Shown here piece after piece: positions 1 to 11,099 of a stretch of 64,000 nt of DNA. The notes under the pieces are model-generated. The model was not told the DNA's origin and did not search any database. It was given only the letters and a program-made list of their open reading frames with translations. The stretch covers positions 13,447,297 to 13,511,296 of the forward strand of contig OX393549.1 in assembly GCA_947650365.1 (NCBI GenBank), read 5' to 3'. Numbering within the stretch: the stretch's first letter is position 1; every line of letters starts with the position of its first letter. Origin of the DNA: Chamaelirium japonicum (lineage: Eukaryota > Streptophyta > Magnoliopsida > Liliales > Melanthiaceae). The position numbers and the translations under genes are program-made.

Positions 1-590
1 CCCTCTCTCTCTCCTCTCTCTGCTCGATCTCTCTCGCCTCAACGGAGCTGCCGCTCGCGATCCTGCGAACAGCCACCCCATCGTCTCTCTCGCTCGCCTC
101 AACGGAGCCGCCGCCCGTGGAGCTGTCGCCCACCGATTCAACCCCATCGAGTAGCTGCCCGTGAGCAGCCCTCCGATCCGAGGGCTGCTGTGATCCAGCG
201 ACCAGACCTCCGATCACCGTCGATTCAGCCCCGTCCTCCTTCTCCGCTACGGCGCAGCAACCCCATCATCCTCTACGGCGCATTCGCCTGCGACCAGCCC
301 TCCGATCCAGCCCCGTCCTCCTCTACGGCACAACCGGCCAAAGACCTGCGATCAACCAGCTCTCCGATCAGCCCTGAACCACCCCTATCGTCCTCTACGG
401 TGCAGCCGCCCGCAATCCGGCGACCAGCCCTCCGATTCAGCCCCGTCCTCTTCCTCCTCTACGTACGGGGCAGCCGGTACGGCTCTCTCTCTATCTCTCT
501 CCTTAATCCGTCCTCCTCCTCTACGGCACAGCCATCCACGACCCGAAGCAGTTGCTGGGTGTGGGCTTGGGTAGCAGGGTTTTAATTCTT
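1..590. repeat. Left long inverted repeat of a candidate MULE (cut by window edge)
   Basis: CT/GC-rich sequence whose reverse complement recurs at about 6378-7393. Positions 1-230 match the reverse complement of about 6880-7100 plus 7369-7393 with few differences, and position 1 pairs with about 7393, so the repeat continues past the left edge and the outer terminus is not visible. The inner part (230-590) consists of degenerate cassettes of the type ctctacggcgcagccgcc and ccctccgatc, which recur inverted at 6378-6560. Long terminal inverted repeats of hundreds of bases are a known feature of Mutator-like elements. Calling them TIRs is an inference from the transposase-like gene they enclose. 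Confidence 0.6.
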
Positions 591-594
591 GCTT

Positions 595-1244
595 CTTTTT
601 TTTTTTGCAATTGGTTTTGCTTGATTTTTGTCTTGGTTATTTAACATACTTTATTTGTTATCCTTCACAATGGGAGTCGAGAAAGGTAAACTGTTATGCT
701 ATTTGGACAATCTCCATCGACAAACTAAAGGGCAAACCATACCCAAGAAGCGGTGGCGAGGCCTAGGGGCTAGTGCATCGGCATTCATACCAAGCTCTGA
801 CCCCTAGGACCCCCACCACTTCTTGGGTCTGGTTTGTCCTTTAGATTGTCGAATATCATTACTCGAGTCGAAAAAGGTCTACCTAGCTAGTCTTTGAATT
901 AGATTGGTAATAGTAGACATTGTGCTTGTGTGAAGAATTTGGATACAGTTGGCGATCCCAACGTTGTGCTTGTGTGAAGCATTATAATTTGGATTCAATT
1001 TTCTCCGAGTTTTTCATTTTAGATTGGATCCATGTGATACTTTACAAGTAGAGGGTCTAACGATGATAATAAATGTTGATTATGGGAGTGAGGAAAATGA
1101 AACCATGACTTCTCTCATCATTCGAATTTGGATTTGCTTGAAAAATATTGAATTTGAATTTTCAGTTATGTTTATTTATCATTTTTTATGCAGGATAAAC
1201 ATTATTCTTAATACATTGGCAATTAGACAATTATCTTTTCAATT
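595..1244 (+). other. 5' flank or leader of the FAR1-like gene
   Basis: No protein-coding exon is recognised here. It contains the foldback at 717-852. A pyrimidine-rich stretch ending in a good acceptor AG at 1192-1193 lies about 50 bases before the FAR1-like ATG, which suggests a 5' UTR intron. The donor of that intron was not identified. Confidence 0.35.
717..852. repeat. Imperfect foldback (hairpin)
   Basis: The left arm (about 717-777) and right arm (about 791-852) are reverse complements over roughly 57 bases with about eight mismatches. Both arms contain the block acccaagaag/cttcttgggt, and the loop is about 14-18 bases. The size and mismatch density resemble a plant miRNA precursor, but no known mature miRNA was recognised. 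It could equally be a small foldback element. Confidence 0.6.
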
Positions 1245-3524
1245 ATGGAAAGAGTCGAGGGTGATGATATTGGCATACCAATGGTCGGGATGCAATTTGC
1301 AACGCATGAGGAAGCAAGAAGTTATTATGAAGAATACGGTAGAAAAAAAGGATTTGCTATTCGTATTCGGTCATCAGTGAAAACTAGACGGACTTCAGAT
1401 GGAATCACAGGGTACAGATTTGTATGCTCCCGGGAAGGGTTACATAAGCCGAAAGCTTCCAAAGAGCCACCAAATAAATGTAGAAGTACATCGACAACAA
1501 GAGGGGGATGCGATGCTTGTATGTGGATTATAAAAGACCTAAAAAGCAATAATTGGAGTGTGACAATGTTTTCTGACGAGCACAATCACAACCTTGTATC
1601 TCCACGGAAGAGGGTTCATTTGAAATGCAACAGAACAATGCCTGATGCTGCAAAATCATTGGTGGATATTTTTAGCAGAGAAAACCTTCAAATAAATAAG
1701 GTTGCATCGGTTCTCTCAGGCGATGTCGTGGGGTTTAATGATAGAGATTGCTGGAACTACCTGAGATCGGTGAGACACAGAAATCTGGGTATGGAAGATG
1801 CTCAATCAGTATTAGATTACTTTCAAAAAAGGCAGGTAGAGAACCCACAGTTCTTTTATGCAATACAATGTGACCAAGACGGAAGAGCTGTTAATTTTTT
1901 TTGGGTTGATGCAACCTCACGCATGTCGTACAAAAACTTTGGTGATGTTGTCACATTCGATACTACATATCGGACAAACAAGTATGACATGCCGTTTGCA
2001 CCATTTACTGGTGTAAACCATCACTTTCAAACAATACAGTTTGGATGTGCGCTCTTGCAGGATGAAACAGAGATATCTTTTGTATGGTTGTTTCAGACAT
2101 GGTTACAGGCTATGGGTGGATCTCCTCCGGTTTCTATTATTACGGATCAGGACATGGCGATGAAAGCTGCTATATCGAAAGTCCTTCCCATGACAAAACA
2201 TCGTCTATGCATTTGGCATATTAAAAAAAAATTTGGAGAGAAGTTAGCACATATGTATTCTAAGGGATCAAAGTTCAAAATACTACTCAAGCCGTGTATT
2301 TGGGGAACGTACAACGTTGAACGGTTTGAAGAGCAATGAAATTTTTTGATGTCAGAATATAAGCTAGCAGACAATGATTGGTTGAAACATCTTTATGAGA
2401 TTCGTGAGTCATGGATACCGGTCTACAATCGCACTACTTTTTTTGCCGGGTTGAATACAACAGGACGCAGTGAGGGTGCTAATGCTTTTTTTGATGGATT
2501 TGTTTCGTGGAATTCTTCTCTTTCTGAGTTTGTGGTAAAATATGAAGAAGCACTGAAGAAGATAGCAAGGAAGGAGAGATCAGAAGACTATGAGTCAGAG
2601 CACAAATATCGAATATTCGATCAAAATCACTTAATTTTGAGATATGCATCTCAAGTATATACTAGAAACATTTTTGACAAATTCAAGAAGGAAGTCGATA
2701 AGCTTATATGTTACAAAGTTGTTGAAGGCGACATGGAGGGTGAGTTTCACACTTATATAGTGACGTCGAAGGTTCCTCCTTCCGAGACTTTTCAAGTGAA
2801 ACTGGATTTAGTAACTTATGAAGGAACATGTGAATGTCGTCATTTTGAGTTCATCGGTATACTTTGCAGACATATCTTAGTTGTGTTTAGTCGCCATGAC
2901 ATTGATGTCATTCCATCCCATTTTATTCACAATAGATGGACTAAAGGTGCAAATAGGTTCAAGGTAGATGATGTGAACCAATTAGATGAAAGACAAGTGC
3001 AATCAAAAGTAATGAGGATGAGTCATATATGTCAAGAAGCTACTAAATTAGCATATGTAGCACATCATTCGGAAGAGGGTTACAAAATTGCCATGGAAGC
3101 TATTACAGATGCTCTAAAAAGAATTTCAGTGATTGAGCCTGAACACAATATCGGGGAGACAACTATTCCTCCTTTAGATAGTATCGTGATTCAAACCAAC
3201 AATCCATCTTTTCACCTTCAGAATCCTAATATATCGCAGACGAAAGGGAGGAAAAGGACCGAAGACAATGGAAAAAGAATCAAGAGTTCCATCGAGTTAT
3301 CACAACAAAAAAAGAAAAGAAGATGCGCATTATGCGGGAGGTTAGTTACCCATGACAAGCGTAATTGTCCAGAAAATCTCAAGAACAAAAAGGAGCAAGG
3401 TAAGTCATTATCATTGTCTTCTATATTTTCATATTTTATATATTTGTTCGTAATATATTGGGTTGTTTTAATAGATATGGACGTCGATGACGAGGATGCC
3501 GAAGCAACCCAAGACCTGGATTGA
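1245..3524 (+). pseudogene. FAR1/FHY3-like MULE transposase with one in-frame stop
   Basis: The family comprises DNA-binding transcription factors derived from Mutator transposases, or the transposases themselves. Visible in order: a FAR1-type N-terminal zinc-finger domain (residues about 25-120, ending in a DEHNHNL motif); a MULE transposase core (about 205-410) with candidate catalytic D239 (TFDTTY), D301 (ITDQD) and E410 (TTGRSEGANAF); a SWIM zinc finger with C529, C531, C541 and H543; and near the C-terminus a CX2CX5HX4C knuckle. Codon 365 (2337-2339) is TGA where relatives usually have Trp; the same frame resumes immediately, so a single TGG-to-TGA change explains the break. A 75-base intron is likely at 3400-3474 (GT...AG); after splicing the frame ends at TGA 3522-3524, about 734 codons, the usual length for the family. 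It lies between long inverted repeats, which favours a transposon gene over a domesticated host factor. Confidence 0.88.
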
Positions 3525-3574
3525 CCAAGAATTAATTTGTTTAGGTTCAATGTATTGAATTTTTTTTTTGCAGA

Positions 3575-4954
3575 ACCATTGTACCAAGGTTATTCACTGC
3601 TGGTGCTGATTCAGTGACTAGGTTTTTGTGCTTAATTGTTTCTGCATCCCGCGCTTTCATATCTTGATGTACGGAATGTGCAAAACGATCTTATAATGTT
3701 CAGGTTTTATGTGAGTGGCTAATTTTCGAAATGATGAATCTTTCTCTGCATTTGCTATTTTCTGGGTTAATATCCTTCAACTAGTGTGTGTTGCCCAAGT
3801 GAAAATTTTCAGCATATCCTGTTAGGAATGATCTGTTAACTGCTGAAAATTTGTAAGGGTTGAACCACCCCTCTCTAGCCTGGTTGATGATCAGGGTTTA
3901 TTCATGTGTATATCAGAAATTATTAAGTCTTATGTTGAGTGTAAGTAACCATCCAGTTGCTAGGATTTTTTTCTACCTGGTTGTACGAGGTTACAACAAG
4001 GTAGGTTTCCCTACCGATCTTTTAGGTTTCTTGGCATGCGTCCTTATACTATAACAGTCAGCCTCATCTTGATGATTATGATGATTAGTAGGATTTATCT
4101 TCTTTTTTTTTCACCATGACTAATATGGATAACATGGTTTATACTTTATGCAGGTCAATGCATATGATTCTGTCAGAGTAGTTGATTCCTTGTATAAACC
4201 AAAGTATTTTATAAGCACGCTTGCAGATCACAATCAGGAACATGATTTAGCATCTTACATGAAATCTCGAGTCGCAAGTTATGAATTGCCTCTGCAAGTA
4301 TCTCGAGAAAAGCATGATTCTGTCCACGATTCACAGAAGGATATTAGCATGAGCCTTTCCGATGGGCATATAGTAACTATTCTTGATTTACCTAAAGAGC
4401 CCGTGCTAACCCAAATTGAGTTCCAACCCATCGGTTTTTGTGCTAAATGCTCTGCATTCCTATCTTGCTAGCTTCCCTACCTCTTATTTGTTGTCACTGA
4501 TAAGCCTTTCAAGATTTGCTTTGTTTTTGTTCTTTGCCACTTATTGGAGCCAGCATCACCATCAAGTTTCTTCTTTACCCTTTAGTTCTTTACACCGTAT
4601 CGTGGGCCCAGGAAACTTTTCAGGCTCCGAAAAGCTATCGTCCACGTCGTTCTATTACCGCGGTACGCAAGGGTTGAATGCGATCACTGTCTTATATTTT
4701 TCACCGGACGACTGAGTGGAGCCTGGGCCTCGAGCAATTGCAAAATAGATTACCCGAAGGGCATCAGATGTCGTAAAAAGGGTTTTCAATCTTTCCTGGT
4801 TTCTGCTGTGCTGTTGAATTCAAGAGACCCAACTGATGCATGTTTCATTTGTTTCTTTCTTTTTTCGCAGAGAGTAGAGTGCGCGAAAGAAGATCAATCA
4901 ATGGATGGAAGCACGGAACCATCCTCGACCAAGGAGAAGGGGATGGACAGCTAG
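3575..4954 (+). other. Unidentified coding-like segments, possibly captured exons
   Basis: Short open stretches bounded by plausible splice signals lie downstream of the FAR1-like gene on the same strand. One is at about 3862-3946, ending at a gtaagt donor. Another is at about 4153-4430 (starts VNAYDSVRVV after a gcag acceptor). Smaller ones are near 4621-4670 and 4697-4775, and a last one near 4871-4954 follows a strong ttttttcgcag acceptor. The protein family was not recognised. Alternative joins give different frames (for example a C-terminus ending STKEKGMDS with TAG at 4952-4954), and the first two segments do not join cleanly. This may be a decayed gene fragment inside the element, as MULEs often capture host exons, or a second element-encoded gene. 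Confidence 0.35.
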
Positions 4955-6377
4955 CGATCGCCAGTCATCGATTCCGTTCTCTTCACCGTTTCATTCGATT
5001 CTTGAAATATTTATTCTTGTTATTGATATTTATGAGATGGCATGGGTGTTAGCATGCTTTGTTAGTGAACACTGCTGCAGCCTGAAATGACAAATTTACT
5101 TGTCTGCGTTCCATGAGTCGGTTCGAATTTGAACATGAATGTTGCATGCTGGTTCTCACATGTGTATTGTACCTCGAACTGCCTGCTGGTTCTCACATGT
5201 GTATTGTACTCATCATCCCCTTTCAGACACCTACAATTGACGAAGGCTAATCTAAACTTCAAATAACCCAAAAACATAATACATGTTCTTTTCGTTTGAG
5301 TACACTATGATACTGTCTTTAGGATCCTCGATTAAGCTTTAAGGACATTATACAAAGAAATAGAGTTTGCTTGTTCATCGGAGAGTAGTGCGAATCCCTT
5401 GGGGATTCCACCTTCATTAATTCATCATCATTCGAATCTTGCGACATCATTCATCAAAAGAGAGGTTTGGCTATAATAAGGAAGGCCGGTAAGAATTTTT
5501 CAACCAATCATCAATCACATATATATTGGCAAGAAAAGAGAAGAATTTACTGATTGGTGATCGCCTGGCGGAGATTTTTCTTTTGCTTCTGATTTATATA
5601 TTGTATGGAAATAATTCATAGGCCTGATGATCGATAGTGGTGCTGCTTCACCAATAATGGGGCCTTCCAATCATTTGTTTATGTGAGCTTAGGCGCCAAT
5701 GATTGGCTAAATACAGTGGCCATCCTCTTTCACGTAAGAAAAGGGAATCCAGAGACTAGGTGTGCTGAAGGAAAGCAAGGGTTGTGATAACATCCAAAAA
5801 AACTTTTTTTGTTTGCAATTTCAGCCAAATTAAACTTTGAACCATTGAACCATGGATCTCTCTTAATAGAAAAGTATTGTCGGGATCTGCAATTAGTGGA
5901 TGGATCTAATACAAACTCCCACTAAATTTTACAACTTACATTGTCTTGTCTTTCATCTAAATGTATTCTGCCCACCAAAAAAAGAAAAAAAACTATTGAA
6001 TCATATTATTTATGCTTGACTAATCTGTTTTTTACCGGGAGTTTGGAAGTAAAAGGAATCCTTATCTCTCTCCTATTCTTGAGGTGAAAGAAATCCACAC
6101 CCCACAAATACAGACCTAAAAAAACCCTCCAATCCACTACTCCTGAAATCCCTGTTTGCCCCAATTCAAACCCCTCCAATCCACTACTCCAACAAACCAA
6201 GACAGTTCATTAAAAAAAACCAATTGCACCAAAAAAAACAAGACAGTTCTGCAAAAAAAACCAATCCACTACAACAAACCAACACAGTTTTGCAAAAAAA
6301 AAAAAAAAAACCAAGATAGTTCACTCAAAAAAAAAAAGACCCACACAGAGAGTAAGAAAATCAATTGCAAAGGGAAA
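4955..6377. other. Non-coding interior of the MULE candidate
   Basis: No gene was recognised. A 36-base direct repeat (tgctggttctcacatgtgta...) occurs twice in tandem at about 5147-5218. From about 6180 to 6350 there is A-rich degenerate repetition of the type caaaaaaaaccaa with ccactac. The remainder is AT-rich and unremarkable. Confidence 0.5.
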
Positions 6378-7393
6378 GGGTCTCGGGCTGCTGCGCCGTA
6401 GCGGAGGATGAGGAGGAGGACGGGGCTAAATCGGCGATGATCGGAGGGATGGTCGCAGGATTGCTGGCGGCTGCGCCGTAGAGGACGATGGGCTTGGTTC
6501 GGGGCTAATCGGAGGGCTTGTCGCAGATCTTTGGCTGGCTACTCCGTAGACAACGAGGAGGACGGGGCTCCGCGGGCGGCAGCTCCATTGAGGCGAGAGA
6601 GATAAGGATTCCAATTACAAAAGGGAAGGGTCTCAGGTTGCTGCACCGTAGCGGAGGAGGAGGAGGACGAGGCTGAATCGGCGGTACGAGGCTGAATCGG
6701 CGGTGATCGGAGGGCTGTTCGCGGGATCGCGAGCGGCAACGAGCAGCAGCAGCCCTTGGATCGGAGGGCTGGTCGCGGGCGGCTGCACGATGGGGCTGAA
6801 TCGACGGGCGACAGCTCCACGGGCTACGGCTCCGTTGAGGCGAGTGAGAGAGATGACGGGGTGGCTGTTCGCTGGATCACGAGCGGCGATCGGAGGGCTG
6901 AATCGGCGGTGATCGGAGGTCTGGTCGCTGGATCGCAGCAGCCCTCGGATCGGAGGGTTGCTCACGGGCAGCTGCGCGATGGGGTTGAATCGGTGGGCGA
7001 CAGCTCCATGGGCGACGGCTCCGTTGAGGCGAGCGAGAGAGACGACGGGGTGCCTGTTCGCAGGATCGCGAGTGGCAGCTCCGTTGAGGCGAGAGAGATC
7101 CAGTGTTTTCAAAACCGAACCGGAAGGCGAACCGAAAATGCATCCGGTTCGGTCCAAATCGGTTCAAACCGGTGGTTCAACCGTTTGAACCATATAAAAA
7201 TATGTTTTTTTATATAGATATCTACTAAATTCTTCAATGGGAAGGTTTGATTCCTAGGTTAACATACAAACCGGTTTATTCAAAGACCGAACCAAAACAT
7301 GTTCCGGTTCCGGTCCAAACCGGTTGAACCGCCGGGTCCGGTCTGGTTTTCAAAACACTGGAGAGATCTAGCCGAGAGAGGAGAGAGAGAGGG
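6378..7393. repeat. Right long inverted repeat of the candidate MULE
   Basis: Reverse complement of the sequence at 1-590, with an internal duplication: two related blocks at about 6378-6600 and 6630-7100. It is interrupted by a hAT MITE (7101-7360) and resumes at 7369 with tagccgagagagg, which pairs with about positions 20-25 of the left copy. Pairing can be followed to 7393, where the left copy leaves the window. The true outer end may lie near 7440, where the purine-rich sequence stops. Confidence 0.6.
7101..7360. mobile_element. 260-bp non-autonomous hAT MITE
   Basis: Terminal inverted repeats CAGTGTTTTCAAAACC and GGTTTTCAAAACACTG bound the element. It is flanked by a perfect 8-bp target-site duplication, gagagatc, at 7093-7100 and 7361-7368. 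The interior is rich in ccggtt/aaccgg palindromic words and has no coding capacity. CAGTG-type ends with 8-bp duplications are typical of hAT elements. It inserted into the right inverted repeat of the MULE candidate and so is younger than it. Confidence 0.9.
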
Positions 7394-7567
7394 AGAAAGA
7401 GAGAAGCCTCGAGAGAGAGAGATGAGAGAACAGAGATCACGGGATTTATATTTCGTTTGAACCGATCCGTACCCGAGTAACCAGCAGCCCTCCGATCACC
7501 CCAATCGAATGGCTGACAAATGATGTCATTGCTGGGTCATTCTTCTGCTGGGTCAGCCGATCCCGAC

Positions 7568-7673
<106 letters not shown>

Positions 7674-7689
7674 ATGGCTGGATGATGAC

Positions 7690-8330
7690 GATAAGACGGC
7701 TAAGAGCTGACAACCAAATTTTGAAATGGACTGTCAGCTCATACCGAATCTACAAAAAGTATTCTTCCATAGAAAGTCTTTCACCTATTTCTCTCCTATC
7801 TTGGCCAGTAGGATTGCTTCCACCTATCTGGTGAACTAGTCCGTGGCGACCAAGATAAATTTCTTCTATTGTGTAGATGCAGAAAAAGGTCTGAATATGT
7901 CATGTCCCCAATGTTGGAAAGGCCAAGGGCTTACCATAGGGTGTAGCTCTTCTGCGGGCAAGTGGCTAACTGTGGCATGCTTTTGATATTAAAGGCACTT
8001 CTGGACGGTCTTGATTGCGTCTTGAGCAATGGTGGGCCACCAATATCCCTACCTTCTTATCTTCCCAGCTAGAAACCTCCTACCATAGTGGTTACCGAAT
8101 TCTCCGAAGTGAGGCGATCTAGCACTTCTTCGGCCTCAGGGGCCTCTACGCGCCTGAGGTTGGGACCGCCGAAGGATTTTCTAAAAAGGCGGTCTCAACG
8201 GATGAGATATCGCCCAAAATGTTTCTCTATTCGTTGAGCTTCTTCCCTGTCACCGGGGAGCTTGCCTCTTCAAAGGTAGCGAACGATTAGCGTTGTCCAA
8301 CCTGCGGAGAGTACCTTAGACGCGGTTTGA
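7690..8330 (-). pseudogene. gypsy integrase, N-terminal part, broken
   Basis: The minus strand shows the integrase leader (GWTTLIVRYL, LPGDREEAQRI), a zinc-binding-region remnant with KCL and YQKHA, then WPFQHWGHDI and KKFILVATD, which contain the first two acidic positions of the catalytic core. Several stops interrupt it, including one directly after VATD where relatives have Tyr. Similarity fades at about 7690-7700, before the third catalytic residue, so the domain is truncated as well as mutated. Confidence 0.75.
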
Positions 8331-8389
8331 TTCATGGCATTCTCACGCAGCTGGATCAAGGGGTGATCTTATACTTCTATCACTATCAG

Positions 8390-8945
8390 TCAGACTTCAA
8401 GACCTCCAAGCAGGGAGGCCATGTTAGAGAGGGCGTCAGCTCGCTTGTTGTCAGATCGGGGAATTTTCTCAAACGAAACCTTTTCGAATTTTGCGGCCAT
8501 GGCTTTCACGAGATCCATATAGCTTGTCATTCGTGCATCCCTAGAGGCATAATCACCATTGACTTGGCAAATGATAAGCTGAGAATCACTAAAGACTTCA
8601 ATCCTTCTCACGCCAATGTCACTAGCGAGCTCCAGGCCAGCCAAAAGCGCTTCGTATTCTGACTCGTTATTCGTGGCTACAAAATCTAGCCGAACGGATT
8701 TCTCGAGGATTACCTCTTTGGCGATCAGCACGATTCCAATTTCTGCTCCGAAGACATTGGATGAGCCATCGACGAAGAGCTTCCAATCCCCCACGGCTAC
8801 CAACTCGGTCTGGAAGTGATCGCAAGGCTCCTTAAGGAACCTCGCCTTCCCTGGGTGCGCTTCGGTCAACTCATCTTCTTATAGTGGGACTAGCTCTTCA
8901 GGCGGGAAGTCTGCCAAGAAATCAGCAAGGGCCTGCCCTTTTATC
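8390..8945 (-). pseudogene. gypsy RNase H domain
   Basis: A minus-strand open stretch of about 160 codons (8869-8390) encodes a retrotransposon RNase H that would remove the RNA strand after reverse transcription. WKLFVDGSSN carries the first catalytic Asp, NNESEYEALLAGLELA the Glu, VFSDSQLI the second Asp, and RSDNKRADALS the last Asp. Upstream residues (ALADFLADFPPEELVP, to about 8945) link it to RT but are separated by a stop near 8880. The domain itself is essentially intact, unlike its neighbours. Confidence 0.85.
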
Positions 8946-8983
8946 GCCATTCTTAGGATGTACTTCAATACATAAGCAGTGAG

Positions 8984-10260
8984 CTAGGCAGACCAACGAT
9001 AAAGCCTCCCAGCCACCGAAGGCTTTGAGAGCGCGCTATTCAAGGGGTGCTCAGTGATAACTCTGATGGGATGCGCCGAAAAGTAGGGATGGAGCTTCCT
9101 CGCAGTTAGAACCAAGGCCATGGCAACCTTCTTGATAGGTCGATACCGTAGTTCGGCAGGGAGCATGGTTTGACTTACAAAATATACTGGTTTCTCCAGC
9201 TTTGCTTCCTCCAAAACGAGGATGCCGCTCACCGCATGCTTTGTCACAGATAGGTAGACGCTGAGTTCGTCTCCCACTCTGGGTGCTGCCAGTATAGGAG
9301 AATGAGCTACGTAATCATTGACTCTTTGAAATGCAAGTTCGCAGTTCTCATCCCAGTGGATGGTAGCTCCTTTTCGAAGCAGTTCGAACAAAGGCTGACA
9401 AATGTCGGGAGATTTTGATATAAAGTGCCCTAAAGCCGTAATCCATCCGCTCAACATTTGGACTTCTTTCCGTGTCTTCGGCGAGAGCATCTCAACAAGT
9501 GCTCTGATTTGTTTGGGGTCGGCCTCGATTCCACGATGGATAACCAAGTACCCTAAGAACTTACCGGAGGTTACTCCGAATGCATACTTCACTAGATTAA
9601 GCTTCATCTTGAATTTTCTCAAAACGTCGAATGCTTCTTTGAGGTCAGCAACATGTCCTTGTTCCCGACTTTCACTAAGAGGTCATCTACGTAGACCTCG
9701 ATATTCTTGCCGACTTGATCTTTGAACATATGGATGACTAACCTTTGGTAGGTCGCTCCGACGTTCTTGAGCCCGAATGGCATCACCTGGTAACAAAATA
9801 TCTTCTGGTACCCCGCTCCGGAATAGAAAGCGAATCGTCAGGATGAAGAGGTATCTGGTTATATCCAGAGTACCCATCCATGAATGAAAGAGCCTGGAAT
9901 CCGACAGTAGCATCCACCAGAGCTCCGATTTTGGGGAGGGGAAATCCATCTTTTGGGTAAGCTTTGTTGAGATCGAAAAATTCTATACACACCTGAACGG
10001 CCTCGCTCTTCTTTGGCACCTCCTCGATGTTGGAGATCCACTTAGGAAAATAAGCCTCACGAATAAAGCCAGCTCGCTCTAGATTTTCAACCTCTGCCGC
10101 AATTACGGCAACCTTTGCAACCGGAATATGCTGAGCTTTTTGCTTGACCAGAGGGAAATCGTGCAAGGTATGGAGGCGGTGACAGACGACCTCAGGGTCG
10201 ATCCTGGGCATGTCGGCGAAGCTCTAAACGAACACGTCTCGGTAGTCTTTGAGGAAAGCC
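8984..10260 (-). pseudogene. gypsy reverse transcriptase, frameshifted
   Basis: The N-terminal half lies at 10211-9783 on the minus strand (MPRIDPEVVCHRL, KKSEAVQVCIEFFDLNKAYPKD, FMDGYSGYNQIPLHPDD). A frameshift near 9840 leads to a second frame with MPFGLKNVGATYQRL and the active-site YVDD at 9693-9682. A third frame (9622-8984) carries the thumb and connection (KYAFGVTSGKFLGY, FISKSPDICQPLFELLRKG). At least two frameshifts separate these pieces, so no functional enzyme is encoded. Confidence 0.88.
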
Positions 10261-10712
10261 ATTAAGAGGAAGACTTCGGATTCAGTTAATGATGTCCCAA
10301 GGTGGGTAACCCACGGGATCCTATCATCTCCAATGTCAATATCTTGGAGGGGCTTGGAAACAGGGAATTTCTTCTTCATAGTATCCGTAGGGTGACCGCC
10401 CGCACCATGTTCTTGACCAGCGTCACTTCCACCCCTGCCAGCTAACTGCGGGGGTGAAGTGGGTGTCTCACAAGGTCAGAGAGCCCCTGCCTTTGGATGG
10501 TCAGGGATCTCGTGCGGAGAAACAACTAACTGCTAAGAGGGTACCGGTCTCTTGGCCTCTGCGATGTCAGCGGTGGTGAGGTGGTAGACGTCCTGCTCAC
10601 ACCTGGTATCGGCAACCTGATCACCTTGTATGACCATGGCTCCTATAGGAACGAAGAATTTGAGGGCTTGATGATTGGGCGAGGATACCGTATTCATCTG
10701 CCTAAGCCAAGG

Positions 10713-11060
10713 TCACCCGAGGATAGCATTGAAGGCGAACTGCTCGTCCACTACAGTAAACTGGGTATGCCGAGCTTCGAAACCCACCATCACAATCAGG
10801 GTAATCTCCCCAACGACTTTAGCCACCTCGCTTGTGAAGACACTAAGAGAGCCCGTTGCTGGAGACAAATCGGCTTGTCGTAGCCCCATTCGTTGGAAAG
10901 CCGACAAGAAAAGGATATCAACGGCACTCCCGGAATCAACCAAAATATGCCGTACCTCTATATTGGCCATCATGAGGCATATGACCAGAGGGTCGTTGTG
11001 TGGAGTAGCGACCCCGGCCATATCATCCTCTGAGAACCATATGAAGTCGTGGGCTTCCAA
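10713..11060 (-). pseudogene. gypsy aspartic protease
   Basis: A minus-strand open stretch of 115 codons with the retropepsin active-site motif ILVDSGSAVDILF and a following FEARHTQFTVVDE segment. It would process the gag-pol polyprotein. Gag lies just upstream in the element and RT downstream, after a linker at 10260-10712 that shows no recognisable motif and contains several stops. Confidence 0.8.
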
Positions 11061-11099
11061 TCAAGAGGTTTGAAGTAAAGTAGGTAGTAGCGAGATAGA

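Noticed and set aside
6539..7217. Overlapping open frames on both strands in the GC-rich repeat
   Set aside because: They are shadows of the inverted-repeat cassettes, which are GC-rich and lack stops; no codon bias or family match.
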